Assembly (NCBI GenBank): GCA_002343485.1
Contig: DDST01000138.1
Span: forward strand, 48,821 to 112,820
Source: Proteobacteria bacterium UBA2383
Lineage (GTDB): Bacteria > Pseudomonadota > Gammaproteobacteria > Competibacterales > Competibacteraceae
Length of the DNA stretch: 64,000 nt
Reading direction: 5' to 3'
The position numbers and the translations under genes were made by a program. Positions 50,740 through 59,451 of the stretch are shown here, one piece after another. The notes under the pieces are model-generated. The model was not told where the DNA came from. It searched no databases and worked only from the letters and a program-made list of their open reading frames with translations. Position 1 is the stretch's first letter. Each line of letters begins with the position of its first letter.

Positions 50740-51696
50740 TCAGGCGGCATATTTGCATTCATAATGGATAACATCGGGGTTTTCATCGAAGGCTGCTTGT
50801 CCTAAGCAAATAATACCTTGGTCTTGAAGAATGATTTCTTCACGTCGCACGAAAAAACGTGACCCGTTTTCTAGCATCAAGTATGTTCCGTTCGTGCTGT
50901 GGTCCGCCAGGATAAATTTACCCTGCCGGGACTCAATAATGGCATGGCTGCGAGACACCAGTTCCCGGTCGATGACCAAGTTGTTTCTGGTACCACGGCC
51001 TATGCTAAAAGGCTCGGCGGAAGGCGCCAATTCAATATTCTGGCCACGATAAACCAGAAGTAGCCGGGCATATAATTTATTACGCAGGATCTTTTGCGTT
51101 TCCACATCAGACATCTGGGTGAGGCTAGTCGATTCATACCAGATCACCTCGACGATTTCCATTTCATCCTGTTTACCACGCACCCAGGACCGGCCAAGGC
51201 CTCGGGTCATTTGTTGAAGGTCCGGTGACAGGTAGCTTACCGTCTCCCGTGTCGTAATGATTTGATCCGCTTTGGCCAGGGCCACCATCCGGGCTGCAAC
51301 ATTGACTGCGTCGCCAAAGACATCATTCTTTTCAACTAACACTGACCCATGGTGGAGGCCAATCCGAATCGCAATATTCAAATCGACTAACACCGGATCA
51401 TTTTTGATCCCCTCCTGCATGTCACACGCAGCCTGTACTCCCGATGTGGCGGCAGGAAAGCGGCTCATGATTTCATCGCCAATCGTTTTAATTACTGTGC
51501 CATGATGGGTAGCCGTCCGTGCTGCAAGCAAGTCCAATACACGGCTTTCAATTTGCCGTGCGCGCACATCTCCGTACTTTTCAAACAGGTGGGTACTACC
51601 ACAAATATCAGCGAATAACAGAGTGGCCATCTCTTGCTGGCTTGATCCCGATGGAGTGCCTAGCATGGATGCTAGGTTGCTCAGTTTAAATTTCAT
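50740..51696 (-). CDS. Adenylate/guanylate cyclase with FHA domain
   Basis: A 318-residue cytosolic protein. A class III nucleotide cyclase domain (about residues 20-200: ATLLFADICGSTHLFEKYG and KTIGDEIMSRFP supply the two metal-binding Asp; FGDAVNVAARM follows) is joined to an FHA phosphothreonine-binding domain (about 210-305: FSIGRGTRNNLVI, VSRSHAIIES, HSTNGTYL). Phosphorylation-dependent control of cAMP or cGMP synthesis is inferred; no Ser/Thr kinase gene is seen in the window. Confidence 0.92.
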   Translation of the reverse strand: MKFKLSNLASMLGTPSGSSQQEMATLLFADICGSTHLFEKYGDVRARQIESRVLDLLAARTATHHGTVIKTIGDEIMSRFPAATSGVQAACDMQEGIKNDPVLVDLNIAIRIGLHHGSVLVEKNDVFGDAVNVAARMVALAKADQIITTRETVSYLSPDLQQMTRGLGRSWVRGKQDEMEIVEVIWYESTSLTQMSDVETQKILRNKLYARLLLVYRGQNIELAPSAEPFSIGRGTRNNLVIDRELVSRSHAIIESRQGKFILADHSTNGTYLMLENGSRFFVRREEIILQDQGIICLGQAAFDENPDVIHYECKYAA

Positions 51697-51722
51697 CTCC
51701 CTGATCCTCGGGGGTAGGATAA

Positions 51723-52427
51723 TCAGATGCAGTAATAACCACGTTTGTGTAGGCTCATGATGAGCCGTTCAATGTTTTCGCGTGCTGTTTGCTCGTAGCG
51801 TCTCTGAAAGAAGCGGGTGAAAAAGAAGGTTGGACGCTCCTGCAGCGCCTGCAAGAACTTGACATGGTTTGGGTAATACTCGTCATCGTTCATATTGGCA
51901 CATTCGGCGCGAATCCGGCATCCGTCCCTTACGAACTCATCCCATGGCAGCCCGAAGCTGGACAGATCGATGTCGACGATGAACTGTTCATCCTTCTGGC
52001 TGGGCTGTTCACGGTGGTTTGTAATCACAATCAAATTGTGAATCTGTTGTTGAAAAACAGCGTCTGTGCATCCACTGGCGTTTGAATAGTTTTGGAACAA
52101 TTCAGCGCTACGCTGTTCGTTATCTTTTGCCCCAGGTTCATAAATAGCATCATGAAACCATAGTGCTATCTCAATAGCGTTAGGGTTATCCATGAAAGTC
52201 ACTACCCGGTCAAATTCTTGTAAGCAGTGCTGGATATGACCCAAGGTATGATAATGGCGATGGGCTTCCCCGTAGAAATCAACCAGCCGGTTGTGAATCA
52301 CTTCCGCAGCCGCCGGCTTGTTATTATTGATACAGCGTGTCCATAGTGCCACAAAGCGTGTTTTTAATGCATGATGTTCATCGAGCCGAATGATAGAACC
52401 GTCGGGTAAGTCAGATTGTTGGAACAT
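51723..52427 (-). CDS. HD-like predicted metal-dependent hydrolase (COG4339 type)
   Basis: A 234-residue protein with HYHTLGHIQHCL, ALWFHDAIYEPGAKDNEQRSA and a later DIDLSSFG, the HD-superfamily metal ligands in the form typical of the small family once called predicted metal-dependent HD phosphohydrolases. Substrate unknown. It sits between the cyclase-FHA gene and nudC, all on the minus strand, with gaps of 26 and 73 bp. Confidence 0.85.
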   Translation of the reverse strand: MFQQSDLPDGSIIRLDEHHALKTRFVALWTRCINNNKPAAAEVIHNRLVDFYGEAHRHYHTLGHIQHCLQEFDRVVTFMDNPNAIEIALWFHDAIYEPGAKDNEQRSAELFQNYSNASGCTDAVFQQQIHNLIVITNHREQPSQKDEQFIVDIDLSSFGLPWDEFVRDGCRIRAECANMNDDEYYPNHVKFLQALQERPTFFFTRFFQRRYEQTARENIERLIMSLHKRGYYCI

Positions 52428-52500
52428 CCCTCGCCTCCGGGGCTAGTCTTTGCGTGATAGCTTTCACCCTTGCATTCTCATTCTCCAGTGATAAGAGGAA

Positions 52501-53376
52501 TCAACGGTGATGCGCTAGGTAATCCTGGATCAATCGCCAAGCCATGCTCATGGGACTGGGTAAATCTGGCATTTCATTCGGGGCAAACCAGCGGGCATCT
52601 AGGATTTCCCGTCCATCGGCCTGTAATTCACCACCCGCGTAATCCGCAGTAAAGGCAATCATTAATGAATGCGGGAACGGCCAGGATTGGCTGGCGAAGT
52701 AGCATAAATTATGCACCTGAATACCGGTTTCCTCTGCTACCTCGCGATGAATCGTCTGCTCCAGTGTCTCGCCCGCTTCCACAAATCCAGCTAATACACT
52801 GTATACTCCCGGCGCAAAACGCGGTGCCCGGGCCAGTAAAATCCGCTGATCCCGAATGACTCGCACCATAATGACCGGGGATAATCGTGGGTAAGCGGCT
52901 AACTGGCAAGCGGGACAGTAGCGGGCACGTTCCTCGGTGCGATGCTCAGTAGGTGTTCCGCACTGGCCGCAGAACTGGTGACTACGATCCCATTCAATCA
53001 ATTGCAGGGCATGTCCTGCAACGCCCAGCAAGGTATCATCTAGCCGCATCCATAACCCGCGCAGGTTCTCAAACGTCCATCCCGGTGGTGGTTGCGCGTT
53101 CACCACCTCAGCGGTATGGCAAGGCTGGCCTCCCAGTGTTCCCAGATACAGCCGCCGCTTTGGCGGCCATTTGGCGAAAGGCCAGACTGAGGCTAGCGGC
53201 AATTCCGATCTCTGATCAGTGGAGCGGACCAGCAATTGGCTGCCGGCAAACACAAACCACAATGCGGGTTGTTCGATCTCTGTCGATGGCGGCAAGATGG
53301 CGGGCTGGAAAGCGTCTGGCAAGGTCAACATGGCCGAATCTTCCTGTTTGTAGTGAGCTGGATCTTCAAACAGCAC
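52501..53376 (-). CDS. nudC: NAD(+) diphosphatase / RNA decapping Nudix hydrolase
   Basis: A 291-residue NudC. The zinc ribbon has Cys pairs in FCGQCGTPTEH and RYCPACQLA; the Nudix box is GFVEAGETLEQTIHREVAEE, ending in TGIQV; SQSWPFPHSLMIAF is the NudC-specific motif. It hydrolyses NADH and removes NAD caps from RNA. The start is uncertain: the GTG at 53376 gives the full ORF and the ATG at 53331 would trim 15 residues. Confidence 0.94.
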   Translation of the reverse strand: MLFEDPAHYKQEDSAMLTLPDAFQPAILPPSTEIEQPALWFVFAGSQLLVRSTDQRSELPLASVWPFAKWPPKRRLYLGTLGGQPCHTAEVVNAQPPPGWTFENLRGLWMRLDDTLLGVAGHALQLIEWDRSHQFCGQCGTPTEHRTEERARYCPACQLAAYPRLSPVIMVRVIRDQRILLARAPRFAPGVYSVLAGFVEAGETLEQTIHREVAEETGIQVHNLCYFASQSWPFPHSLMIAFTADYAGGELQADGREILDARWFAPNEMPDLPSPMSMAWRLIQDYLAHHR

Positions 53377-53423
53377 TTATTTGCCCCGAACGGAGGTGAG
53401 AATTTGCGGCGCAAGGTACTGGC

Positions 53424-53549
53424 TTAAACGTAACCGTTCGCTTCCATTAGCGCCTGCAGCCAACGAGCGCCGGCAAGAATCTCAGTTTCTGTTGCCGCTT
53501 CCATTGCACGAGAGAAAGCCAGTTTATAGGTTATGGTATTTAGGATCAT
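53424..53549 (-). pseudogene. 41-codon ORF copied from the hydrogenase-like large subunit gene
   Basis: An ORF of 41 codons. Residues 10-35 read LAFSRAMEAATETEILAG then ARWLQALM, matching residues 219-244 of the large subunit at 61534-63054 (LAFARAVEAATETEIPAR, AHWLRALM). At DNA level about 48 of 61 aligned bases agree (53473-53533 versus 62340-62400). Both copies lie on the minus strand. The rest of the large subunit is absent here. It is a decayed duplicate, possibly translated as a new small protein (start ATG at 53549, without a clear ribosome-binding site). Confidence 0.6.
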
Positions 53550-53675
53550 TTTGAAATTTAATGAAATTATGTATAGCGTAACATGCTGTTTGGCTATTTC
53601 GGAGACTGGAAATGCCTTCTGAAGAAGTGACTAGCTTATACTTTAATTTATGAGCCACTCAATCAAGATTCTTCT

Positions 53676-55805
53676 ATGACAGCACCTTTTGTTGATCTAC
53701 ATTACGAGTGTGATCCTCCGGGGGTGATATTAATCCTGGAAGATGAGCCTTACATCCTGGCCGCCTTGTATCGCCAATTACCTCATGAATTCCATGTGGT
53801 TACGGCCACTACGGTTGATCAGGTGCTAGTCTTGCTGAATCAGCGGACCGTGGATGTGATCGTCATCGGCCAACGCATGGCTGGTGTCGGCATTGAGCTT
53901 CTCAGCGAGGTACGACAGCATGCTCCAAATACAGTTTGGATTTTGCTCGCCAATTGTCCGGCGCTAGATACGGCCATTCAGGCGAGCAACCTGGAGTGTA
54001 TTGACGCTTACCTGGTGAGGCCTTTGGGCTCACTGGAGTTGTGTACTTTGCTGCATGAAGGCATCCAGGAAGCTCGTTTGCTGATCAAAAATCAGCAGTT
54101 GCTCAGCGAGCTGAGTCAAGTTAAGCAGCAACTGGAAATACAGATCAATCAACTAAAACAAGAGTTGCGCAACAGCCAGGAACAGTTTCAAAGCGTAGTG
54201 AGAAAGAATCAAGCCGGTATTCTGTTATTGGATGAGCAGGGCAAGATTCTATTCGCTAACCTGGCCGCAGAAACCCAGTTAGGCCGTAATGATCAAATGT
54301 TGATAGGCAGTGATTTTGGCATCCCCGTTTTACATGACAAAATGGAAATCACCATCCTGCTTCCTAACCGGACGCAGGGCATTGCTGAACTGATGGCCAC
54401 CGAAACTCAGTGGCAGGGCCAGAACGCCTATCTGGTGATGCTGCATGATGTGACCCGGCACAAAAAAGCGGAAGCCCAGGCCCGGCATCTGGCCAGCCAC
54501 GATAGCTTGACGGCCTTACCTAATCGCGTCTTGTTTACTGATCGCCTTAACCAGGCGCTCCTGCGGGCGCAGCGTAGCAAAACCAAGGCCGCTGTGTTGT
54601 TTATAGATCTGAATCATTTTAAGGAAATCAACGATACGCTGGGTCATAAGGTCGGCGATCACTTGCTTCAGCAATTCGCATCCCGGTTGGCCGAAGCAGT
54701 GCGTAAATCCGACACGGTGGCGCGGATGGGAGGCGATGAATTCACGGTGCTGCTGGAAGGGTTGAACGACCGCAAACAGGTCAGTGCCTTCGCCAAAAAA
54801 CTGCAGAAACTTTTTAAACAGCCTTTCGCAATGGATAACGGTGAGTTGTTTGCTATTCCCAGCATCGGTATCAGCATCTACCCTGATGATGCTGGGAATA
54901 CCGATGAGTTGCTGTGCCGGGCCGATAGCGCCATGTACTACGCCAAGCGCCATAAGGAAGTCGACTTCTGTTTTTATTCTAAAGAACTCGACACCCATAA
55001 CCTCAACCGTCTGAGTCTGGAACATGACCTGCGCCGGGCATTGGAACGACAGGAATTTGTTCTGTATTACCAGATCCAGGTGCGTCTTTGTGATGAACGG
55101 CCTATCGGCACGGAGGCACTGGTACGCTGGCAGCATCCGAGCCGGGGGGTGGTTCTGCCTAACGATTTTATCCCGTTGCTCGAAGACACTGGCCTGATTA
55201 TACCCGTTGGCAACTGGATTCTAGCGGAAGTCTGCCGGCAGATTGCGGCGTGGCGCGCTATGGATGTCGACCTTGTGCCGGTGGCAGTCAATATCTCTCC
55301 TAAGCAACTAGCAGATAAAAGTTTCATTGGAACGATGAGAGGCTTGCTGGAGCACAGTAATATGCAACCCCGCTTGCTGAGACTGGAATTAACCGAAAGC
55401 GCGGTGATGCAAGATCAGTCTTACATTTTTCAAACCCTGGATGCCCTGCGCGAACTAGGCATTGAATTGCATATGGATGATTTTGGCGTAGGCTATTCGT
55501 CCCTCGGTCTGCTCAAGCAACTGCCCTTTGATATTGTGAAGGTGGACCAGAGTTTTATTGTCGACGTGTTGACTGATTCCAGCAGCGCCCTATTGACTCA
55601 ATCGATCATCAACATAGCACATGGCCTTAAAAAACAGGTAATTGCCGAAGGTGTTGAAACTACGGAACAAGCTGCGTATTTACTGCACATCGGTTGTGAT
55701 CATGCGCAAGGCTGGCGGTATGGCCAACCTATTCCTGCAGCCAGCATGACAGACTACCTGCAAAATATGGAGTGCCTGAACGCTTCTGCCTCAGAGGAGG
55801 ATTGA
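53676..55805 (+). CDS. Pseudo-receiver/PAS/GGDEF/EAL protein
   Basis: A 709-residue c-di-GMP protein. The N-terminal receiver-like domain (about residues 15-125) keeps the acidic pair (LEDEP) but has Gly65 where the phospho-acceptor Asp should be (VIVIGQRMAG) and Arg in place of the conserved Lys (YLVRPLGS), so it cannot be phosphorylated normally. A coiled coil (140-170) and PAS (about 175-265) follow, then GGDEF with RMGGDEFTVLL and an RKSD inhibition site, and EAL with EALVRW and DDFGVGYSSL; both catalytic parts look intact. It lies 147 bp upstream of the Kai-type operon on the same strand, but joint transcription is not shown. Confidence 0.92.
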   Translation: MTAPFVDLHYECDPPGVILILEDEPYILAALYRQLPHEFHVVTATTVDQVLVLLNQRTVDVIVIGQRMAGVGIELLSEVRQHAPNTVWILLANCPALDTAIQASNLECIDAYLVRPLGSLELCTLLHEGIQEARLLIKNQQLLSELSQVKQQLEIQINQLKQELRNSQEQFQSVVRKNQAGILLLDEQGKILFANLAAETQLGRNDQMLIGSDFGIPVLHDKMEITILLPNRTQGIAELMATETQWQGQNAYLVMLHDVTRHKKAEAQARHLASHDSLTALPNRVLFTDRLNQALLRAQRSKTKAAVLFIDLNHFKEINDTLGHKVGDHLLQQFASRLAEAVRKSDTVARMGGDEFTVLLEGLNDRKQVSAFAKKLQKLFKQPFAMDNGELFAIPSIGISIYPDDAGNTDELLCRADSAMYYAKRHKEVDFCFYSKELDTHNLNRLSLEHDLRRALERQEFVLYYQIQVRLCDERPIGTEALVRWQHPSRGVVLPNDFIPLLEDTGLIIPVGNWILAEVCRQIAAWRAMDVDLVPVAVNISPKQLADKSFIGTMRGLLEHSNMQPRLLRLELTESAVMQDQSYIFQTLDALRELGIELHMDDFGVGYSSLGLLKQLPFDIVKVDQSFIVDVLTDSSSALLTQSIINIAHGLKKQVIAEGVETTEQAAYLLHIGCDHAQGWRYGQPIPAASMTDYLQNMECLNASASEED

Positions 55806-55951
55806 GGATTGATAAGCAATGTGACGCGAATTCTAGTAGTCCTTCACAAGCGCCATCCATGCCGCCCTCCCTCTGCATTACGCAATATGAAGCAGGATAG
55901 GGGTTATCAACAGTTTGCCGATGAATTGCTCAAGCCCGGCAGAGTTGGGTC

Positions 55952-57748
55952 ATGAGCGCGCTTTCCTTGCTGCATCATCGGGTTGGCCAGACGCTGATCG
56001 CCGGCATCGCTTTATTAAGTCTGCTGGTGATAATCAGCACGACTGCCATTCAGTTTTATTTCGACTACCGGACTGCTCGCGCTGGACTTATGGCTCCCTT
56101 TGACCCGGTTCGCCATCTTGCTGATACCCGCCTGAGTCAGGCTGTCTGGGCCGAAAACAACACTCAAATTCAGGCGTTTCTGGATGTCCTGGTCACGATG
56201 CCCGATCTCTACTATGCAGCGATTATAAAACAAGGCCAAGTTCAAGCGCAGGCCGGTCAGCCTTCAGTCACATATCCTGTTGAATGGGAAATTCCATTGC
56301 AATTTACTCTTGAAGGCCAGCCGCTTGAAATCGCGCGTCTGCGCCTGATAAGCGACGAAGATGCCATTTGCGCCCAACTGATCCGCCGATCCCTGCAGCG
56401 GCTGGCCACCACCACTGTGGAAATACTGGCTCTGGCTCTGCTCATTGTGCTGTTCCTGTTCCACGGCCTGACCCGCCGCCTGCAGGCCGTTGCTCACTGT
56501 GCCGGCGCACTGGATTCTGCACACGGTCCAGGCAGCGTGTGCCTGAACCGCTTGACATCCGCATGTGGCGAGGACGAACTCGATATTGCGGTCACCAATG
56601 CTAGCCGGGTCCATTGTAAACTGGCGGGTCTTTATGCGGATGAACACGCTCGCTCCAAGACAGCGCTTCTGCATCTTGATTACGCGCTGGCTAACATGAC
56701 GGAAGGACTGGCCCTAATGGATGCCGAGGGTTTGGTGCTACTGGCCAATCCCCGGCTGAATGAACTCTACGGCGCTGATCACACGCCGGTATGGGCCGAA
56801 GGACAGCCGCTGGCTGCGATCAATGCTGCTCTGACCGAGCAGGCCATGGTCACCGAGGAAATCGTGATTGAAGCAGTCGCGGACATGCGCTTGCTGGAAC
56901 GCCGGTTGCGGGACGGACGATGGGTACTGGTCCGTGATCGCACCCTACCCGGCGGACGCCAGTTGCAGCTGCATACTGAGATCACCCAGCTTAAGCAGCG
57001 TGAATTGGATTTGCAGCACAGCAACGCAGATCTTGAGCAATTCGCCTATGTCGCCTCCCACGATCTGCAAGAACCTTTGCGCATGATTACCGGGTATCTG
57101 CAATTATTGGAGCGCCGCTACCGGAACAAATTAGATGATTCGGCCCACGAGTTTATCGCCATCGCGGTGGACGGGGCCAAGCGCATGCAGCAACTGATTC
57201 TCGATTTGTTAGCGTTCTCGCGGATCAGTACGCGCAGCCAAACCTATGCGTCGACCGATATGGCACAGGTATTATCCAGCGTTCTTGCCAATCTTGAAGC
57301 CGCCATCCGCGATCATGCGGCCCTCATCCATCATGATCCACTGCCTACCATCGTCGCTGATTCAGGGCAAATGCACCTATTACTGCAAAACCTGCTGGCC
57401 AATGCCCTCCGTTTCCACAAACCGGATGAGCCGCCACACATCACGATTAGCGCCCAGCATCTCAAAAAAACCTACCATGCTCCCTTGGACGGACAGGTTT
57501 CCGGCTGGATCTTCGCGGTATGTGATAATGGCATTGGTATTGAGCCGTGTTTTTTTGAACGCATTTTCATTATCTTTCAGCGGCTGCATACTCGGGAGGA
57601 GTATCCGGGCACCGGAATTGGGCTGGCGGTTTGTAAAAAGATCGTTGAGCGTCATGGCGGGCGCATTTGGGTCGAATCTAAGCTGGATCAAGGAACATGC
57701 TTTCGCTTTTTCCTGCCCGATCATTCACTCACTATAGGTTCTGCTTGA
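55952..57748 (+). CDS. Membrane sensor histidine kinase, first gene of the Kai operon
   Basis: A 598-residue kinase. Membrane segments lie near residues 13-34 and 155-171, with a periplasmic sensor between them; a PAS-like domain (about 240-345: LANMTEGLALMDAEGLVLLA) precedes a phytochrome-type H-box with His370 in FAYVASHDLQEPLRMITGYL, an N-box in LLQNLLANALRFH and G-boxes in VCDNGIGIEP and GTGIGLAVCKK. It has no KaiB-like sensor domain, so it is not a SasA homologue by architecture. Followed after 52 bp by an Rcp1-like regulator, its likely partner. Confidence 0.92.
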   Translation: MSALSLLHHRVGQTLIAGIALLSLLVIISTTAIQFYFDYRTARAGLMAPFDPVRHLADTRLSQAVWAENNTQIQAFLDVLVTMPDLYYAAIIKQGQVQAQAGQPSVTYPVEWEIPLQFTLEGQPLEIARLRLISDEDAICAQLIRRSLQRLATTTVEILALALLIVLFLFHGLTRRLQAVAHCAGALDSAHGPGSVCLNRLTSACGEDELDIAVTNASRVHCKLAGLYADEHARSKTALLHLDYALANMTEGLALMDAEGLVLLANPRLNELYGADHTPVWAEGQPLAAINAALTEQAMVTEEIVIEAVADMRLLERRLRDGRWVLVRDRTLPGGRQLQLHTEITQLKQRELDLQHSNADLEQFAYVASHDLQEPLRMITGYLQLLERRYRNKLDDSAHEFIAIAVDGAKRMQQLILDLLAFSRISTRSQTYASTDMAQVLSSVLANLEAAIRDHAALIHHDPLPTIVADSGQMHLLLQNLLANALRFHKPDEPPHITISAQHLKKTYHAPLDGQVSGWIFAVCDNGIGIEPCFFERIFIIFQRLHTREEYPGTGIGLAVCKKIVERHGGRIWVESKLDQGTCFRFFLPDHSLTIGSA

Positions 57749-57800
57749 TCCTGTATCCCTACGTTAATCTTTGAATAGCATACCGGAATTGTGAACTGTC

Positions 57801-58256
57801 ATGGATAATACCCTTCATTCAACTCAGTTGATTAGCATTCTCCTGGTAGAGGACAGTCCGGCTGACGCGCGCTTGACCTGTGAAGCGCTGAAAGATGGCA
57901 AGGTTGCCAATCGTATTCATATTGTCGATGACGGGATAAAAGCCTTGGCGTTTCTACGCCGGCTGCCGCCTTATGAACATGCGCCCCCGGTTGACATCAT
58001 CCTTCTTGATCTGAATATGCCACGCATGGACGGACGAACCGTGCTGGCTGAGATCAAAGCCGATCCAGTGCTAAAAGTGATACCTGTCGTGATTCTGACC
58101 ACTTCTCAGGCGGATGAAGACGTCTTGCGCGCTTATGAATTACAAGCGAATTGCTACGTCACCAAACCCGTGGACCTGGATCAACTGATCAAAGTGGTGA
58201 CCAGTATTCAGGAATTCTGGTTTTCCATCGTGCGGCTTCCTGATCAGAGGAAATAG
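57801..58256 (+). CDS. Rcp1-like response regulator
   Basis: A 151-residue single receiver with [12 protein letters not shown], phospho-acceptor Asp in [27 protein letters not shown] and Lys in CYVTKPVD. The sequence and length match the Rcp1 family that pairs with phytochrome-type kinases such as the one encoded just upstream. The next gene starts 5 bp later. Confidence 0.94.
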   Translation: MDNTLHSTQLISILLVEDSPADARLTCEALKDGKVANRIHIVDDGIKALAFLRRLPPYEHAPPVDIILLDLNMPRMDGRTVLAEIKADPVLKVIPVVILTTSQADEDVLRAYELQANCYVTKPVDLDQLIKVVTSIQEFWFSIVRLPDQRK

Positions 58257-58261
58257 ATGAC

Positions 58262-59137
58262 ATGGCTGATGTGCAAGCGCCTACTCGACCGCTGCGCCTG
58301 CTCTTGGTTGAAGACGATGCGGGCCATGCCCGGTTGACCAGGGAATGGCTCCAGGAAGCGGATCCGTTTGGATTTGCTATCACGCACGTCGTCACTTTGA
58401 CTGCCGCCCTAGCTGTGCTGAAAGAACAGGTTTTCGATTTGATGGCGCTGGATCTTGGGCTTCCGGATAGCCAGGGACTGGTTACCCTGCAAAAAATGCG
58501 CGCCATGATTTCCGATATCCCGATTGTGGTGTTGACCAACCAGTCAGATGAATCCATGGGCATCGCTGCGGTCGAAGCAGGCGCTCAGGATTACCTGGTC
58601 AAAGGCCACTTTGAACCCGAATATCTGCTCTCGCGCACCTTTAAATACGCTGTCGAACGCCATCAACTCCAGCAACGGGTGAATGCCGCCCGCGAGGAGG
58701 CGGAACAACAACGGGAACTGCTGGAGCTGACCAAAAGAATCAACGGCCATACTCCCGTGACGTTGTCATTGTATAGCCAGAAAGCTTTGGCCGACTATAA
58801 TGCGGTGCTGTTTCAGACGCTGGTCAACACGTATCGCGACTTGCTAGAGAAGGCGGTGGAGCAGCAGGCATTCAAAGTGGAGCATCCCGTCGATCGCGGG
58901 TTGACCGCACTGGCGCAACAACTGGGTTTTTTGAAAGCCGGACCGCGTGATGTCATTGACCTGCACTCCCGCGCGTTAGAAATCGCCTTGCAGAACCGGG
59001 GCAAATATGCCGCCAAATTCTATGCCGACGAAGGGCGGCTAATGGCGCTGGAATTGATGGGAGATCTGGTCAATTACTACCGGCATTTCTACCGGAATGC
59101 GCTGCATAGCACACAGACTGGAAAAGAACCCCTTTGA
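58262..59137 (+). CDS. Receiver fused to KaiA/RsbU-type helical domain
   Basis: A 291-residue protein. The receiver (residues 12-130) has [10 protein letters not shown], phospho-acceptor Asp64 in [11 protein letters not shown] and Lys114 in QDYLVKG. A coiled coil (130-158) leads to an alpha-helical domain (about 178-280): [34 protein letters not shown] and [14 protein letters not shown], ending NYYRHFYR. This matches the pattern of the C-terminal dimerisation/KaiC-binding domain of KaiA (the 'VVEIH ... R ... L ... YRR' layout) and the related RsbU N-terminal domain. Encoded 13 bp before kaiB, so a KaiA-like role (as in cyanobacterial KaiA3) is the best guess; an RsbU-type partner-switch role is the alternative. 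Confidence 0.85.
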   Translation: MADVQAPTRPLRLLLVEDDAGHARLTREWLQEADPFGFAITHVVTLTAALAVLKEQVFDLMALDLGLPDSQGLVTLQKMRAMISDIPIVVLTNQSDESMGIAAVEAGAQDYLVKGHFEPEYLLSRTFKYAVERHQLQQRVNAAREEAEQQRELLELTKRINGHTPVTLSLYSQKALADYNAVLFQTLVNTYRDLLEKAVEQQAFKVEHPVDRGLTALAQQLGFLKAGPRDVIDLHSRALEIALQNRGKYAAKFYADEGRLMALELMGDLVNYYRHFYRNALHSTQTGKEPL

Positions 59138-59150
59138 TGGACTTCGCACC

Positions 59151-59438
59151 ATGAATAAATACCTGCTCAAGCTCTACATTACCGGATGTACTCCGCAAAG
59201 CGAGCGCGCGATTAGTAACCTGTACCGGATTTGCGAGGCGGAAATGCAAGGTCAGTTCGAGGTGCAAATCATCGATGTCTTGCAATCACCTGAGCTTGCT
59301 GAGAAAGATCGCATTATTGCTACGCCGACTCTAATTAAGGATTTGCCGCAACCCTTGCGGCGTATCATTGGCGACCTGTCCGATGTCGAGCGTGTCCTGC
59401 GAGGACTGGATATTGAGCAAATCCACGGACAACCATAA
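59151..59438 (+). CDS. kaiB: Circadian clock protein KaiB
   Basis: A 95-residue Kai[58 protein letters not shown] and [13 protein letters not shown] are the conserved regions, including the ATPTL cis-proline site. Cyanobacterial KaiB changes fold to bind the KaiC CI ring. The ATG at 59151 gives the standard N-terminus (an upstream ATG would add 18 unrelated residues). It sits 13 bp from both neighbours, between the KaiA-like gene and kaiC. Confidence 0.97.
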   Translation: MNKYLLKLYITGCTPQSERAISNLYRICEAEMQGQFEVQIIDVLQSPELAEKDRIIATPTLIKDLPQPLRRIIGDLSDVERVLRGLDIEQIHGQP

Positions 59439-59451
59439 GGAGCTACCCGCG

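Noticed and set aside
55952..57748. SasA identity for the kinase in the Kai operon
   Set aside because: SasA has an N-terminal KaiB-like domain; this protein has a membrane-bounded periplasmic sensor and PAS instead.
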